Assembly (NCBI RefSeq): GCF_018449525.1
Contig: NZ_JAAVUS010000002.1
Coordinates: forward strand, 434,001-498,000
From: Bradyrhizobium sp. dw_78
GTDB lineage: Bacteria > Pseudomonadota > Alphaproteobacteria > Rhizobiales > Xanthobacteraceae
DNA length: 64,000 nucleotides
Reading direction: 5' to 3'
The notes under the pieces were generated by a model. That model ran no database searches. It had not been told where the DNA came from and saw only the letters and a program-made list of their open reading frames with translations. This document shows, one piece after another, positions 17,546 through 26,753 of the stretch (position 1 is the stretch's first letter; each line of letters opens with the position of its first letter). A program made the position numbers and the translations under genes.

Positions 17546-18721
17546 ATGAAACAGCTATTCAGGTTGGCGGGGCTGGCGGTTTTGCTGGGCGCCGCGTCCG
17601 GGCATGCTTTTGCACAAGAAAAGGTCAAAATCGGCGTCATCGTGACGTTGTCGGGACCGGCGGCGGTGCTGGGACAGCAGGCGCGCGACGGCCTCATGCT
17701 CGCGGTCAAGGATCTCGGCGGCAAGATGGCGGGCCGCGATGTCGAGGTCATCGCGGTCGACGACGAACTCAAGCCGGACGCCGCGGTGACCAAGGTCAAG
17801 GGCCTGCTCGAACGGGACAAGGTCGATTTCGTGGTCGGACCGATCTTCTCCAATATCCTGCAGGCGATTCACAAGCCGGTGCTGGATTCCGGAACGTTCC
17901 TGATCAGCCCGAACGCCGGACCGTCGAGCTATGCCGGCGCGAATTGCAGCCCGTTTTTCTTCGTGACCTCCTACCAGAACGATCAGGTTCACGAGGTCCT
18001 CGGCAAGGTCGCGCAGGATCGCGGCTACAAGCGCGTCTACGTGCTGGTCCCGAACTATCAGGCCGGCAAGGATTCGGTTGCCGGATTCAAGCTCGATTAC
18101 AAAGGCGAAATTGTCGAGGAAAGCTACATCCCGCTGGGGACGCTGGACTTCCAGGTCGAACTCTCCAAGATCGCCTCGCTCAATCCTGACGCCGTGTTCA
18201 CCTTCATGCCGGGCGGCATGGGCGTCAGCCTGGTGAAGCAGTACAGGCAGGCCGGACTCGCCGACCGCATCCCGTTCCTCTCGGCGTTTACGGTTGATGA
18301 ATCGACCCTGCCCGCGCAACAGGATGCGGCGATCGGCATGTTCGGCGGCGCGAATTGGGCGCCCGATCTCGACAATCCACAAAACAAGAAATTCGTCGCG
18401 GCCTATGAGGCCGCCTATAGCAGCGTGCCTGCCACCTACGCCTTCCAGGCCTACGACGCGGCGATGCTGATCGACAGCGCCGTCCGGGCGGTGAAAGGCG
18501 ACCTCTCCAATAAAGACGCGGTGGCTGCGGCCCTGAAGAAAGCCGACTTCACTTCGCTGCGCGGCGGCTTCAAATTCAACACCAACGGCTATCCGATTCA
18601 GGATTTCTATCTGACCAAGGTTGCAAAACGCCCGGATGGAAAATTCCAGACCGAGATCGTCCAGAAGGTGTTCGAGAATGACGGCGACCGCTATGCCAAG
18701 GATTGCGTGCCGGGCAATTGA
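17546..18721 (+). CDS. Liv-type ABC transporter substrate-binding protein (orphan)
   Basis: A 391-residue periplasmic binding protein of the branched-chain amino acid/aromatic acid class. It has a signal peptide (FRLAGLAVLLGAASG, cleavage after AFA at 21-23), then KVKIGVIVTLSGPAAVLGQQ and the conserved GLLERDKVDFVVGPIFS. ATG at 17546 has GGAG five bases upstream; the longer frame from 17414 does not. No permease or ATPase gene adjoins it. It may therefore share the Liv permease at 28.3-31.7 kb. Position within a CoA-dependent aromatic cluster suggests an aromatic carboxylate ligand. Confidence 0.85.
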   Translation: MKQLFRLAGLAVLLGAASGHAFAQEKVKIGVIVTLSGPAAVLGQQARDGLMLAVKDLGGKMAGRDVEVIAVDDELKPDAAVTKVKGLLERDKVDFVVGPIFSNILQAIHKPVLDSGTFLISPNAGPSSYAGANCSPFFFVTSYQNDQVHEVLGKVAQDRGYKRVYVLVPNYQAGKDSVAGFKLDYKGEIVEESYIPLGTLDFQVELSKIASLNPDAVFTFMPGGMGVSLVKQYRQAGLADRIPFLSAFTVDESTLPAQQDAAIGMFGGANWAPDLDNPQNKKFVAAYEAAYSSVPATYAFQAYDAAMLIDSAVRAVKGDLSNKDAVAAALKKADFTSLRGGFKFNTNGYPIQDFYLTKVAKRPDGKFQTEIVQKVFENDGDRYAKDCVPGN

Positions 18722-18812
18722 AACAAGACTCGATTGAAACAAAGCCGCGATTGAAACGAGTCCCACGGCGTTCGATACCGACGCGGACAACGACGGAGGA
18801 AGGAACAAGGCG

Positions 18813-19268
18813 ATGAAAAGCGAGATCACCGGCATCATACGCGCCAACGAGGGCATGCAGGGCATTTCCTGGAACATCCTCGGCCAGACCTATGTGCCGA
18901 AAACCTGCACCGAGCACTCCTTCTCCTGGCACGCGACGCTGCCGCCCGGCACTTTCGTGCCGCCGCACATCCATCCCGACCAGGACGAATATCTCTACAT
19001 GCTGGAAGGAAAGCTCGATTTCATGTTCGCCGGCTCGGAAGCCCAGGCGACGCCCGGCGATCTGATCCGGCTCGCGATGGGCGTGCCTCACGGCATCTTC
19101 AACAAATCCGACCAGACCGCAAAGGTGCTGTTCTGGGTGTCTCCGACCCAAAAGCTGTACGATCTGTTCTGGGGCCTGCATAACATGAAGGAGCAGAAGC
19201 CCGAGGACGTCGTGGCGATGGCCGCGGAATACAATATCCACTTCCTGCCGCCGCCTCCGGGGGCGTGA
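18813..19268 (+). CDS. cupin domain protein
   Basis: The 151-residue protein is a single cupin barrel. Motif 1 is PPHIHPDQDEYLYMLEG (two His and a Glu as metal ligands) and motif 2 contains GVPHGIFN with the third His. Small cupins of this type act as dioxygenases, isomerases or binding proteins. A GGAGGAAGG ribosome site precedes the ATG, and the gene follows the binding-protein gene by 91 bp on the same strand, probably in the same transcript. Its role in aromatic metabolism is unproven. Confidence 0.78.
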   Translation: MKSEITGIIRANEGMQGISWNILGQTYVPKTCTEHSFSWHATLPPGTFVPPHIHPDQDEYLYMLEGKLDFMFAGSEAQATPGDLIRLAMGVPHGIFNKSDQTAKVLFWVSPTQKLYDLFWGLHNMKEQKPEDVVAMAAEYNIHFLPPPPGA

Positions 19269-19288
19269 GGAGGGTTCATCCCAACTCT

Positions 19289-19390
19289 GTCATTCCGGGG
19301 CGCATCGAAGATGCGAACTACGATGTGCAATTGCACATCGGAGAATCTCGAGATTCCGGGTCTGGTGCTTACGCACCATCCCGGAATGAC
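19289..19390. repeat. palindromic repeat with GTCATTCCGGG ends
   Basis: GTCATTCCGGG at 19289-19299 pairs with CCCGGAATGAC at 19380-19390. Inside are two perfect palindromes: a 20-base one at 19321-19340 (centre GCAATTGC) and GAATCTCGAGATTC at 19343-19356. The element sits between convergent genes (cupin and flavin monooxygenase) and can fold into a multi-hairpin structure able to terminate both. Confidence 0.7.
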
Positions 19391-19476
19391 GAAAGTATGA
19401 ATTGATTCGTCGTGGAGTTTGTCCTGGGGCTCGAAGGTAGGATCCGCGGGCTCCACGCAACGACGAGAACAGGTGC

Positions 19477-20727
19477 TTACGCCCGCACCGCCGCGAGCCC
19501 CGGCACCGCCGCAAAACCCGCCTTGCTGGCATAGCCGCGCACGATCGCCTCGCGCTGGGGATAGCTCAGGACATGCTCGACATTGTCGAAACCGTCGGGA
19601 GCGAGTTGCTCGACGGCGTCGATCACGCCTTCCGGGCCGCCGCGCCGGTTCGAGCGCACGATCTCCGCCGTCATCGGCAATCGCTTCTGCTCATATGCCA
19701 CCAAGGCCTGACGCGGGTGCTCGGAACGCGCCAGCGCATCCGCCAGACAGCGCGCGTCAAGGATGGCCTGCGACGCGCCATTCGAGCCCACCGGATACAT
19801 CGGATGGGCGGCGTCGCCGAGCAGCGTCACGCGGCCGCATGACCAATAAGGCAGCGGGTCGCGGTCACAGGTCGGGTATTCGTAGAACTCAGACGTTGCC
19901 GAAATCAGGCCGGGCACGTCGACATGCGGCACCGAGAAGCGGGCGACATGCGGCATCAGTTCTTCGCGCTTGCCGGGTCGGGACCAGTCCTCGCGGCGGG
20001 GCGGCGGTGCATTGCCGTCGCCGACCTTCACCAGCACCGCCCAATTGGTGAGGCGGTTCGCCGGGCTTGATCCTTCCGCGATCGGATAGACCACGACCTT
20101 GGCATGCAGGCCGCCGGCGACGATCATCGACCGGCCGGTCAGGAAGGCCGGCCAATCGCGCGCGCCGCGCCACAGCATCAATCCGTTCCAGCATGGCGGC
20201 CCCTCGTCCGGAAACAGGGTTTCGCGCACGCGTGAATGAATGCCGTCGGCGCCGATCAGGATATCGCCGCGCACGGTCTTGATATGCGCGCCGGTGCGAT
20301 CGAAGAAATACGCCGTGACGCCGCCTTCGTCCTGGGTGAAGGCGCCGAGCCGGCAACCGGTGTGAAGCGCTTCCCGCCCCAACCGCTCCTCGACGGCCCG
20401 GTGGATCACGCTTTGCAGCCGGCCGCGATGGATGGAGAACTGCGGAACGTCATGGCCGGCATCGATGCCGCGCGATTCCTTCCAGACTTCCTGGCCATGA
20501 CGGTTGAGATAATACAGCACGTCGGTACGGATCGCGACGTCGTCGAGCTTCTGTAGCAGCCCAAGGCCGGCCAGTTCGCGGATCGCATGCGGCAGCGTAT
20601 TGATGCCGACGCCCAGCTCGCGGATCGTATCGGCCTGCTCGAACAGCTCGCAGCCGATGCCGCGGGCCCGCAGCATCAATGCCGTGGTGAGACCGCCGAT
20701 CCCCCCTCCGACGATAATCGCCTTCAT
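19477..20727 (-). CDS. FAD-dependent monooxygenase (salicylate-hydroxylase-like)
   Basis: A 416-residue class A flavoprotein monooxygenase. It has the N-terminal GGGIGGLTTALMLRARG dinucleotide fold (7-23), the DG motif in GDILIGADGIHSRVR and the FAD-ribityl motif GDAAHPMYPVGSNGASQ. This combination occurs in salicylate hydroxylase, 3-hydroxybenzoate hydroxylases and PhzS-like enzymes. It would hydroxylate an aromatic ring with NAD(P)H and O2. GGAG precedes the ATG. It lies 66 bp downstream of the monooxygenase/reductase fusion on the same strand, so both are likely transcribed from the operator-bearing promoter near 23.2 kb. Exact substrate unknown. Confidence 0.83.
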   Translation of the reverse strand: MKAIIVGGGIGGLTTALMLRARGIGCELFEQADTIRELGVGINTLPHAIRELAGLGLLQKLDDVAIRTDVLYYLNRHGQEVWKESRGIDAGHDVPQFSIHRGRLQSVIHRAVEERLGREALHTGCRLGAFTQDEGGVTAYFFDRTGAHIKTVRGDILIGADGIHSRVRETLFPDEGPPCWNGLMLWRGARDWPAFLTGRSMIVAGGLHAKVVVYPIAEGSSPANRLTNWAVLVKVGDGNAPPPRREDWSRPGKREELMPHVARFSVPHVDVPGLISATSEFYEYPTCDRDPLPYWSCGRVTLLGDAAHPMYPVGSNGASQAILDARCLADALARSEHPRQALVAYEQKRLPMTAEIVRSNRRGGPEGVIDAVEQLAPDGFDNVEHVLSYPQREAIVRGYASKAGFAAVPGLAAVRA

Positions 20728-20793
20728 CGCCCGTCTCCACGCAAAGCTTTACGCAACCAACACCAAATCATGATCCGATTGGACCACAGCCGG

Positions 20794-23145
20794 TCACTCC
20801 GCCGCAAGCGGCTTTGTCACTTCCAACGACAGCTCCGCCCGAGTCTTCGGCTTGGCCTTGATTTTCAACTCGTCGTAATCCTGCCGGTCGCGCACGCTGT
20901 TGCGGAAAATCTGTTCCTTGCCCGGCAGATATTGCGGTGGGCAGGCAATATCCGAGGCGCCATACCAAGCCGCCGCCTTCAGCGTGAACGACGGGTCCAC
21001 CAGATGCGGACGGCCGAGCGCCACCAGATCGGCCCGGCCGGCGGCCAGGATGGTGTTGATCTGGTCCGCTGTCGTGATGTTGCCGACGCACATCGTCGCC
21101 ACCCGCGCTTCGTTGCGGACCTGATCGGAGAACGGCGTCTGGAACATGCGTCCATAGACCGGCCGGGCCTCACGCACCGTCTGTCCGGTCGAGACATCGA
21201 CGAGATCGACGCCGGCCGCGGCGAAGGCGCCCGCGATCAGCACGGCGTCATCGCCGGTAATACCGCCCTCGGCCCAGTCGGTCGCGGAAATACGCACCGA
21301 CATCGGCTTGTGTACCGGCCATGCCGCCCGCATCGCCTCGAACACTTCGAGCGGAAAGCGCAGGCGGTTTTCGAGCGGCCCGCCATAGGCATCCGTGCGC
21401 TTGTTGGTCAGCGGCGAGATGAAGCTCGCGAGCAGATAGCCGTGGGCGCAATGCAGTTCCAGCATATCGAACCCGCAGCGCTCGCCGCGCTCGGCGGCCG
21501 CAACGAACGCCGCCTTGACCGTCTCCATCGCGGCGCGGTCCATCTCGCGCGGCACCTGGCTATCGGGGAAATAGGGAATTGGCGACGCCGACACCACATC
21601 CCAGCCGCCCTGCTCGAGCGGACGGTCCATGCCGTCCCACATCAGCCGGGTCGCTCCCTTGCGCCCGGCGTGGCCGAGTTGCAGGCCAATTTTTGCGGCC
21701 GAATTGGCATGCACGAAATCGACGATGCGGCGCCACGCGGATTCCTGCTCGTCGTTCCACAGCCCGGTGCAACCGGGCGTGATGCGCGCATCGCGGGACA
21801 CGCAGGTCATTTCGGTAAAGATCAGGCCGGCGCCGCCGATCGCGCGCGATCCGTAATGCACCAGATGAAAATCGGTCGGAACGCCTTCCCTGGCCGAGTA
21901 CATGCACATCGGCGACACCACCGCGCGATTCTTCAAGGTCATCTCGCGCAGCCGCAGCGGCTGGAACATCGGCGCCAGCGGCTTCTCGACATCGACGTCG
22001 AAACCACCGTCGCGAACCTGCCGCGCAAAAGCCTTGTCGACCTCGGCCACGAAGTCAGGCGCCCGCAGCATCAGATTGTCGTAGGTGATGGCCTTGGAGC
22101 GCGTCATCACGCCGAAGGCGAACTGCACTGGATCAAAATCCCAGAAGCGGTCGACGTGCTCGAACCAGACCAGCGACACATCGGCGGCGTGCTGGGTCTT
22201 CTCCACCTCCTCGCGGCGGCCCGTCTCATAGTCCTGCAATGCGGCTTCGATCGTCGGCGCACGATGCATGGCGTCCGCAAGCGCGATCGCATCCTCCATC
22301 GCGAGCTTGGTGCCGGAGCCGATCGAGAAATGCGCGGTCGCCTTGGCGTCGCCGAGCAGCACCATGTTGTCCTTGACCCAGCGCTTGCTGCGGATCATCG
22401 GGAAATTGCGCCACATCGAGCGATTGGTCAGAAGCTTGTGCCCTTCGAGGAACCAGCCGAAAATCTCCGCCATCCGATCGGCGGACTGCTTCTCGCTCAA
22501 GTCTTTGAGGCCGGCGCGCGCGAAGGTCTCAGGATCGGTCTCGAAGATCCAGGTCGAGTGTCCCACCTCATACTGATAGGCATGGGCAATGAACCGGCCC
22601 CACTCGGTCTCCTGAAAGATGAAGGTGAAGGCGTCGAGCGGCCGGGTCGAACCCATCCAGGCAAAGACGTTGGAGCGGACATCGACCTCGGGTTGGAAGT
22701 GATCGAGATATTTGTCGCGAAAACGGCTGTTGATGCCGTCGGCCAGCACCGCGAGATCGGCGTCGTCAAAGCGCGCCTCGTCATCGATGTCGGCCTGGAA
22801 CAGCAGGTTGACGCCAAGCTCGCGCGCCCGCTCCTGCAGGATCAGAAGCAGCTTGCGGCGGGAGCAGCCGCAAAAGCCATTACCGCCGACGCGGTGCATG
22901 GTGCCGCGGAAATGCACCGCGATATCGTCCCAATAGGCGAATTCCCGGGTGATGCGGCGATAGCTTGGGGAATCGTATTTCTCGAAATTGTCCAGCGTCG
23001 CATCCGAGAACACCACGCCGAACCCAAAGGTGTCATCGGCGCGGTTGCGCTCATAGACCGTGATGTCCGCGTCCGGCCGCTGCTTCTTGAGCAGGATCGC
23101 AGAATAGAGGCCGGCCGGGCCGCCGCCGATGATCGCGATCTTCAT
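20794..23145 (-). CDS. bifunctional aryl-CoA monooxygenase / old-yellow-enzyme reductase (2-aminobenzoyl-CoA or salicylyl-CoA type)
   Basis: This 783-residue fusion has an N-terminal FAD monooxygenase domain ([10 protein letters not shown] at 7-16; [14 protein letters not shown] at 265-278). Its C-terminal old-yellow-enzyme domain starts near 389 ([14 protein letters not shown]) and has GHAGRKG (491-497), [13 protein letters not shown] (563-575) and a terminal FMN-binding region [16 protein letters not shown]. The same fusion is known as 2-aminobenzoyl-CoA monooxygenase/reductase of Azoarcus evansii and as salicylyl-CoA 5-hydroxylase-type proteins. It would hydroxylate, and in the 2-aminobenzoyl case also reduce, the ring of the CoA thioester without classical dearomatising dioxygenases. 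GGAGG precedes the start and an operator lies 38-53 bp upstream. Confidence 0.87.
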   Translation of the reverse strand: MKIAIIGGGPAGLYSAILLKKQRPDADITVYERNRADDTFGFGVVFSDATLDNFEKYDSPSYRRITREFAYWDDIAVHFRGTMHRVGGNGFCGCSRRKLLLILQERARELGVNLLFQADIDDEARFDDADLAVLADGINSRFRDKYLDHFQPEVDVRSNVFAWMGSTRPLDAFTFIFQETEWGRFIAHAYQYEVGHSTWIFETDPETFARAGLKDLSEKQSADRMAEIFGWFLEGHKLLTNRSMWRNFPMIRSKRWVKDNMVLLGDAKATAHFSIGSGTKLAMEDAIALADAMHRAPTIEAALQDYETGRREEVEKTQHAADVSLVWFEHVDRFWDFDPVQFAFGVMTRSKAITYDNLMLRAPDFVAEVDKAFARQVRDGGFDVDVEKPLAPMFQPLRLREMTLKNRAVVSPMCMYSAREGVPTDFHLVHYGSRAIGGAGLIFTEMTCVSRDARITPGCTGLWNDEQESAWRRIVDFVHANSAAKIGLQLGHAGRKGATRLMWDGMDRPLEQGGWDVVSASPIPYFPDSQVPREMDRAAMETVKAAFVAAAERGERCGFDMLELHCAHGYLLASFISPLTNKRTDAYGGPLENRLRFPLEVFEAMRAAWPVHKPMSVRISATDWAEGGITGDDAVLIAGAFAAAGVDLVDVSTGQTVREARPVYGRMFQTPFSDQVRNEARVATMCVGNITTADQINTILAAGRADLVALGRPHLVDPSFTLKAAAWYGASDIACPPQYLPGKEQIFRNSVRDRQDYDELKIKAKPKTRAELSLEVTKPLAAE

Positions 23146-23182
23146 GAAAGCCTCCGGAAGCTGCTATCGGCCCTTCTCAATT

Positions 23183-23198
23183 ATTTTAAACATAAAGC
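23183..23198. promoter_or_regulatory. putative MarR operator, monooxygenase/reductase promoter
   Basis: ATTTTAAACATAAAGC lies 38-53 bp before the start of the 783-residue fusion gene. It differs by one base (A for T) from the site at 25017. The position is appropriate for repressing a promoter in this gap. Confidence 0.55.
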
Positions 23199-23225
23199 AT
23201 TTTTCCGGCAAGCCCTCTCGCGGAC

Positions 23226-23339
23226 CGGCCTTATCCTGAGGGGCCGCGCTTCTGCGCGGCGTCTCGAAGGATGGAGCACACATCTCATCATGGTTCGAGA
23301 CGCGCGCCAAGAGGCGCGCTCCTCACCATGAGGACGGCC
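23226..23339. repeat. cloverleaf-like palindromic repeat
   Basis: Two perfect 7-bp GC stems with four-base loops (GCCGCGC-TTCT-GCGCGGC, 23243-23260; GCGCGCC-AAGA-GGCGCGC, 23302-23319) flank a further 9-bp inverted pair CGTCTCGAA/TTCGAGACG (23260-23268, 23294-23302). Outer ends also pair approximately. It separates the enoyl-CoA hydratase stop from the next promoter, so it may be the hydratase terminator. Confidence 0.7.
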
Positions 23340-23340
23340 C

Positions 23341-24177
23341 TTAATTACCCTGAAATGCCGGTTTCACCTTGTTCGAAAACGCCTCGAATGCGCGGGTGAA
23401 ATCCGCCGTCGTCATGCACAACGCCTGCGCGACGGCTTCCGCCTCGATCGCCTCTTCGACCGACATCGCCCATTCCATCGCCAGCATCCGCTTGGTCATG
23501 GTGTTGGCGAAGGTCGGCCCCTCCGCGATCTGTACGGCGAGAAGCTGGGCCTGCGACAGCACATGGTCCGGCGCCACGATGCGGCTGAAGAAGCCCCAGC
23601 GTTCGCCCTCCTCCGCCGTCATGAAGCGGCCGGTATAGAGCAGTTCCGACGCGCGCGACTGTCCGATGATACGGGGCAGGATCGCGCAGGCTCCCATGTC
23701 GCAGCCGGCGAGCCCGACCTTGTTGAACAGGAACGCGACCTTAGCCCCGGTGGCGGCCAGCCGCATGTCGGAGGCCATCGCGATAATCGCACCGGCGCCG
23801 GCGCAGATGCCCTCGACCGCCGCGACGATCGGCTGCGGACAGCTTCGCATCGCCTTGACGAGATCGCCGGTCATGCGGGTAAAGGCGGTAAGGCCTTTGG
23901 TGTCCATCTGCACCAGCGGGCCGATGATCTCGAACACATCGCCGCCGGAAGAAAAATTGCCGCCGGCGCCGGTGACGACGATCGCCTTGACGTCGTCGTC
24001 GAACGCGCAGGCGCGAAAGAAATCCGTCAGCTCACGGTAGCTTTCGAAGGTCAGCGGATTTTTTCGCTCGGGCCGATTGAGCGTCACCGTCGCCACGTCT
24101 TCCGTCACCGCCAGCTGAAAATGGCTCGGCGAATAATTCGCCAAGGGCAACGTGACGGGATTGGCTGGTCTGTTCAT
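23341..24177 (-). CDS. enoyl-CoA hydratase/isomerase family protein
   Basis: The 278-residue crotonase-fold protein has [13 protein letters not shown], the first oxyanion loop FSSGGDVFE (75-83) and the second [19 protein letters not shown] (122-140). Such enzymes hydrate, isomerise or hydrolytically cleave CoA thioesters. In the 2-aminobenzoyl-CoA pathway, beta-oxidation-like crotonases act after ring activation, including ring cleavage. The ATG at 24177 is preceded by GAGGG and starts the family-length protein; a longer frame upstream is arginine-rich noise. It follows the SDR gene by 32 bp and is probably co-transcribed with it. Confidence 0.84.
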   Translation of the reverse strand: MNRPANPVTLPLANYSPSHFQLAVTEDVATVTLNRPERKNPLTFESYRELTDFFRACAFDDDVKAIVVTGAGGNFSSGGDVFEIIGPLVQMDTKGLTAFTRMTGDLVKAMRSCPQPIVAAVEGICAGAGAIIAMASDMRLAATGAKVAFLFNKVGLAGCDMGACAILPRIIGQSRASELLYTGRFMTAEEGERWGFFSRIVAPDHVLSQAQLLAVQIAEGPTFANTMTKRMLAMEWAMSVEEAIEAEAVAQALCMTTADFTRAFEAFSNKVKPAFQGN

Positions 24178-24209
24178 GGGATTTCCCTCGCCTGTTGTCC
24201 GCGCGCGGC

Positions 24210-24971
24210 TCAGATTTCTCCGCCGGCGACCGCGATGGCCTGTCCGGTGATCGCGCCGGCGCCTTCGCCGCACAACCACAGCACGGTGTCGGCGACCTCC
24301 GACGGTGTCACAAGGCGGCCCTGCGGATTGTGTTTTGCCAGTTCGGCCACCGCCTGCGCGCGGCTGCGGCCGGTTTTCTTCATGATGGCGTCGACGCTGC
24401 CGGCCAGCAGATCGGTATCCGTGAAGCCGGGGCACACGGCGTTCACCGTCACGCCGGTATTGGCCAGTTCCAGCGCCAGCGAACGCACCAGGCCAATTAC
24501 CGCATGTTTCGCGGCGCTGTAGGCGCTGACATAGGCATAGCCCTTGAGACCGGCGGTGGAAGCGATGGCGACAACGCGGCCACAGGGCCGGTCCTTCATC
24601 GCCGGCAACGCCGCCTGCACCGTATGGACCACGCCCATGAAATTGACATCCATCATGCGAAGAAACAACGCCGCGTCGGACCGTGCGAACGGCGCCGATT
24701 CCGCAGTTCCCGCGTTGGCGATCAGGATATCGATCGGTTGCCGCACCGCGGCCGCCGTGATCGCGGCACCGACCGAGGCATAGTCGGTGACATCGGCGAC
24801 ATCAGCGAAACGCGCGGCGCCGGCCGCGACAGCGTCATCCAGCGCGGCGCGATCGCGGCCGAGCACCGTAACTGTCGCGCCCGCCTGCGTCAGCGTGGCT
24901 GCGATCGCACGGCCGATGCCCCGTCCGCCCCCGGTGACGATCGCATGCGCGGAACGCGGCAATCCGGACAT
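24210..24971 (-). CDS. SDR family NAD(P)-dependent oxidoreductase
   Basis: A classical 253-residue short-chain dehydrogenase with TGGGRGIG (13-20), NAG (86-88), active-site Ser138 and YSAAK (Tyr151, Lys155). The C-terminal [11 protein letters not shown] resembles 3-hydroxyacyl-CoA/3-oxoacyl dehydrogenases. It is likely the alcohol/ketone step of the CoA pathway, working next to the downstream enoyl-CoA hydratase. GGGAGA precedes the ATG. A MarR-type site lies 46-61 bp upstream, so this gene heads the SDR-hydratase operon. Confidence 0.85.
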   Translation of the reverse strand: MSGLPRSAHAIVTGGGRGIGRAIAATLTQAGATVTVLGRDRAALDDAVAAGAARFADVADVTDYASVGAAITAAAVRQPIDILIANAGTAESAPFARSDAALFLRMMDVNFMGVVHTVQAALPAMKDRPCGRVVAIASTAGLKGYAYVSAYSAAKHAVIGLVRSLALELANTGVTVNAVCPGFTDTDLLAGSVDAIMKKTGRSRAQAVAELAKHNPQGRLVTPSEVADTVLWLCGEGAGAITGQAIAVAGGEI

Positions 24972-25016
24972 GCGCCGTCTCCCTGATAAGGATCTATCGA
25001 AGCCTATCCGCCATAT

Positions 25017-25032
25017 ATTTTAAACTTAAAGC
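25017..25032. promoter_or_regulatory. putative MarR operator, SDR promoter
   Basis: ATTTTAAACTTAAAGC lies 46-61 bp before the SDR start and is nearly identical to the site before the monooxygenase/reductase fusion. Confidence 0.55.
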
Positions 25033-25143
25033 TTTTGCAAGAAATCGCGTCTGGTACGCGCAAACCCGCCTCATCAATTCCACGACCGTATTGGCTCCCG
25101 AGAGGTACGGCCGAAGCATCAAATCATCCGACGAACCGCAACT

Positions 25144-25311
25144 CTACCGGTTGACCGACGAAAATTCCGTGCTGCAATTCCTTCCGCATTCCGGCGCCGG
25201 TGTCTCGAGAAACCAGACCAGCACGAATGTGCAAAACGCCAGCATCGCGACAAAGCCCGACACGATCATCGTGAGATCATCACTGTCCGCATGTTTGAGC
25301 CATTTGCGCAT
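25144..25311 (-). CDS. small single-pass membrane protein, 55 residues
   Basis: This short frame starts at ATG 25311, seven bases after a strong GGAGG, and ends at TAG 25144. The protein begins MRKWLKHADSDDLTMIVSG, then has one hydrophobic helix (GFVAMLAFCTFVLVWFL, about 19-35) and a short Cys-containing tail ETPAPECGRNC. It has the layout of a bitopic inner-membrane micropeptide. I recognise no family. The ribosome site and the clean helix make it more credible than a random frame. It lies upstream of the SDR promoter on the same strand. Confidence 0.6.
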   Translation of the reverse strand: MRKWLKHADSDDLTMIVSGFVAMLAFCTFVLVWFLETPAPECGRNCSTEFSSVNR

Positions 25312-25393
25312 CTCAGCCCTCCGGAGGGAATTCGCCGACGATATGCCCCAACCGCCGCCTGTTACGTCAAAACTCGTTCATGATCAACCGGCC

Positions 25394-25493
25394 AGAGCTG
25401 GATGACTTTTCTTCGAATCGTCATCCAGCTCTAACTTTTTGTTTGAGCATGATCTTTTCGGAAAACCGGCTTCCCCTTTTCCGGATCATGCTC
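25394..25493. repeat. palindromic repeat, two-module copy
   Basis: Module 1 is a 13-bp inverted repeat AGAGCTGGATGAC/GTCATCCAGCTCT (25394-25406, 25420-25432). Module 2 is bounded by GAGCATGATC (25445-25454) and GATCATGCTC (25484-25493), enclosing TTTTCGGAAAACCGG. Module 2 is shared with 13953-14001. It precedes the alcohol dehydrogenase gene. Confidence 0.75.
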
Positions 25494-25574
25494 TGGCAAA
25501 TCACCGGCCCCACGAATTGGCCGATGGCCAATGCCGGGATTTCGGCTAAGCTCAAGAAAAAAGGGAGCGCGCCC

Positions 25575-26729
25575 ATGTACCATCCAGCCGGTGTCAAAAC
25601 CTCACCTAATTTTCCCGTGCCCGAGCAGATGAAGGCCTGGGTGCTGGGAAACCCGGACGAGATTTTCCTGCGTGACAAGCCGACGCCGGTGCCGAAGCGC
25701 GCCGAAGTTCTGGTCCGCATCGACGCGGTGGCGATCTGCGCGACCGACCTCGAGATCATCCATCGCGGCCCGCCGGCGAGCATCGGGGGCGGCCTGCCCT
25801 TCAACAAGAACTTCACGCCCGGCCACGAATATATGGGCACGGTCGCCGCACTCGGACCCGACGTCGACGAATTCGAGATCGGCCAGCGCGTCAGCGTGGA
25901 AATCCATGCCGGTTGCGGCCAGTGCAAGCGCTGCCGGCAGGGCATGTACACCTCATGCCTCAACTATGGACGGCCCGAGAAGGGCCATCGCGCCAACGGC
26001 TTTACGACGGACGGCGGCTTCGCCGAATACGCGGTCAATCATATCAACACGGTGGAGCATGTGCCGGACACCATGAGCGATCCGGAAGCGACGTTGGTCG
26101 TCACCGCCGGCACGTCGATGTACGGGCTGACCGAACTGGGTGGGCTGGTCGCCGGCGAAAGCGTGGTCGTGATCGGTCCCGGCCCGATCGGCCTGCTTGC
26201 CGTGGCCGTGGCAAAGGCGCTTGGCGCAAGCCCGGTCATCCTGACCGGCACGCGCGACAAGCGGCTGGCGATCGGCAAGGAATTGGGCGCCGACCGCGTC
26301 ATCAATATTTCGAACGAGAATCCGGTCGACGTGGTCAAGCAGCTCACCGGCGGGATCGGCGCGGACTACGTGGTCGAGTGCGCCGGCAGCGAAGCCACCA
26401 TCGATCAGGCCATCCACATGACCAATCGCGGCGGCAAGATTTGTCTCGCGGCCTTCCCGCATATGCCGATCACGACCGACATCGCCCATCTCGTCAGGAA
26501 CAATATCTACGTGTACGGCATCCGCGGCGAAGGCAAGAGCGCGACCCGGCGGGCGATGGCGCTGATGGCCGAGAAGAAATTCGACGCCACCAGGATTCAT
26601 ACCCATACATTCGCGCTCGACGACCTGCCGACGGCGTTGCGCTATGCCCGCGAGCGTATCGAAGACGCAATCAAGGTGGTGGTCACGACCCGGCCGACCG
26701 AAATGCTGAGCAACGCCGCGGCGCGTTAA
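25575..26729 (+). CDS. zinc-dependent alcohol dehydrogenase (MDR superfamily)
   Basis: The 384-residue enzyme has catalytic zinc ligands Cys55 and His84-Glu85 (TPGHEYMG). The structural zinc cysteines are Cys114, 117, 120 and 128 (GCGQCKRCRQGMYTSC). The Rossmann motif is GPGPIGLLAVA (about 196-206). This is the medium-chain threonine/sorbitol dehydrogenase-like group. It oxidises an alcohol with NAD(P)+. ATG at 25575 has AAGGGAG seven bases upstream; the frame open from 25380 runs through the repeat and is rejected. It is transcribed away from the SDR operon. Confidence 0.86.
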   Translation: MYHPAGVKTSPNFPVPEQMKAWVLGNPDEIFLRDKPTPVPKRAEVLVRIDAVAICATDLEIIHRGPPASIGGGLPFNKNFTPGHEYMGTVAALGPDVDEFEIGQRVSVEIHAGCGQCKRCRQGMYTSCLNYGRPEKGHRANGFTTDGGFAEYAVNHINTVEHVPDTMSDPEATLVVTAGTSMYGLTELGGLVAGESVVVIGPGPIGLLAVAVAKALGASPVILTGTRDKRLAIGKELGADRVINISNENPVDVVKQLTGGIGADYVVECAGSEATIDQAIHMTNRGGKICLAAFPHMPITTDIAHLVRNNIYVYGIRGEGKSATRRAMALMAEKKFDATRIHTHTFALDDLPTALRYARERIEDAIKVVVTTRPTEMLSNAAAR

Positions 26730-26753
26730 GGCGGCCTCCGCCCAACATGCGGC

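Noticed and set aside
20587..23331. A 914-residue plus-strand open frame
   Set aside because: It lies wholly opposite the flavin monooxygenase and the 783-residue fusion, which have clear domains; the plus product is arginine/histidine-rich and resembles no family. It is a high-GC antisense shadow.
25380..25574. N-terminal extension of the alcohol dehydrogenase
   Set aside because: The frame is open through the palindromic repeat, but the ribosome site and family length place the start at 25575.
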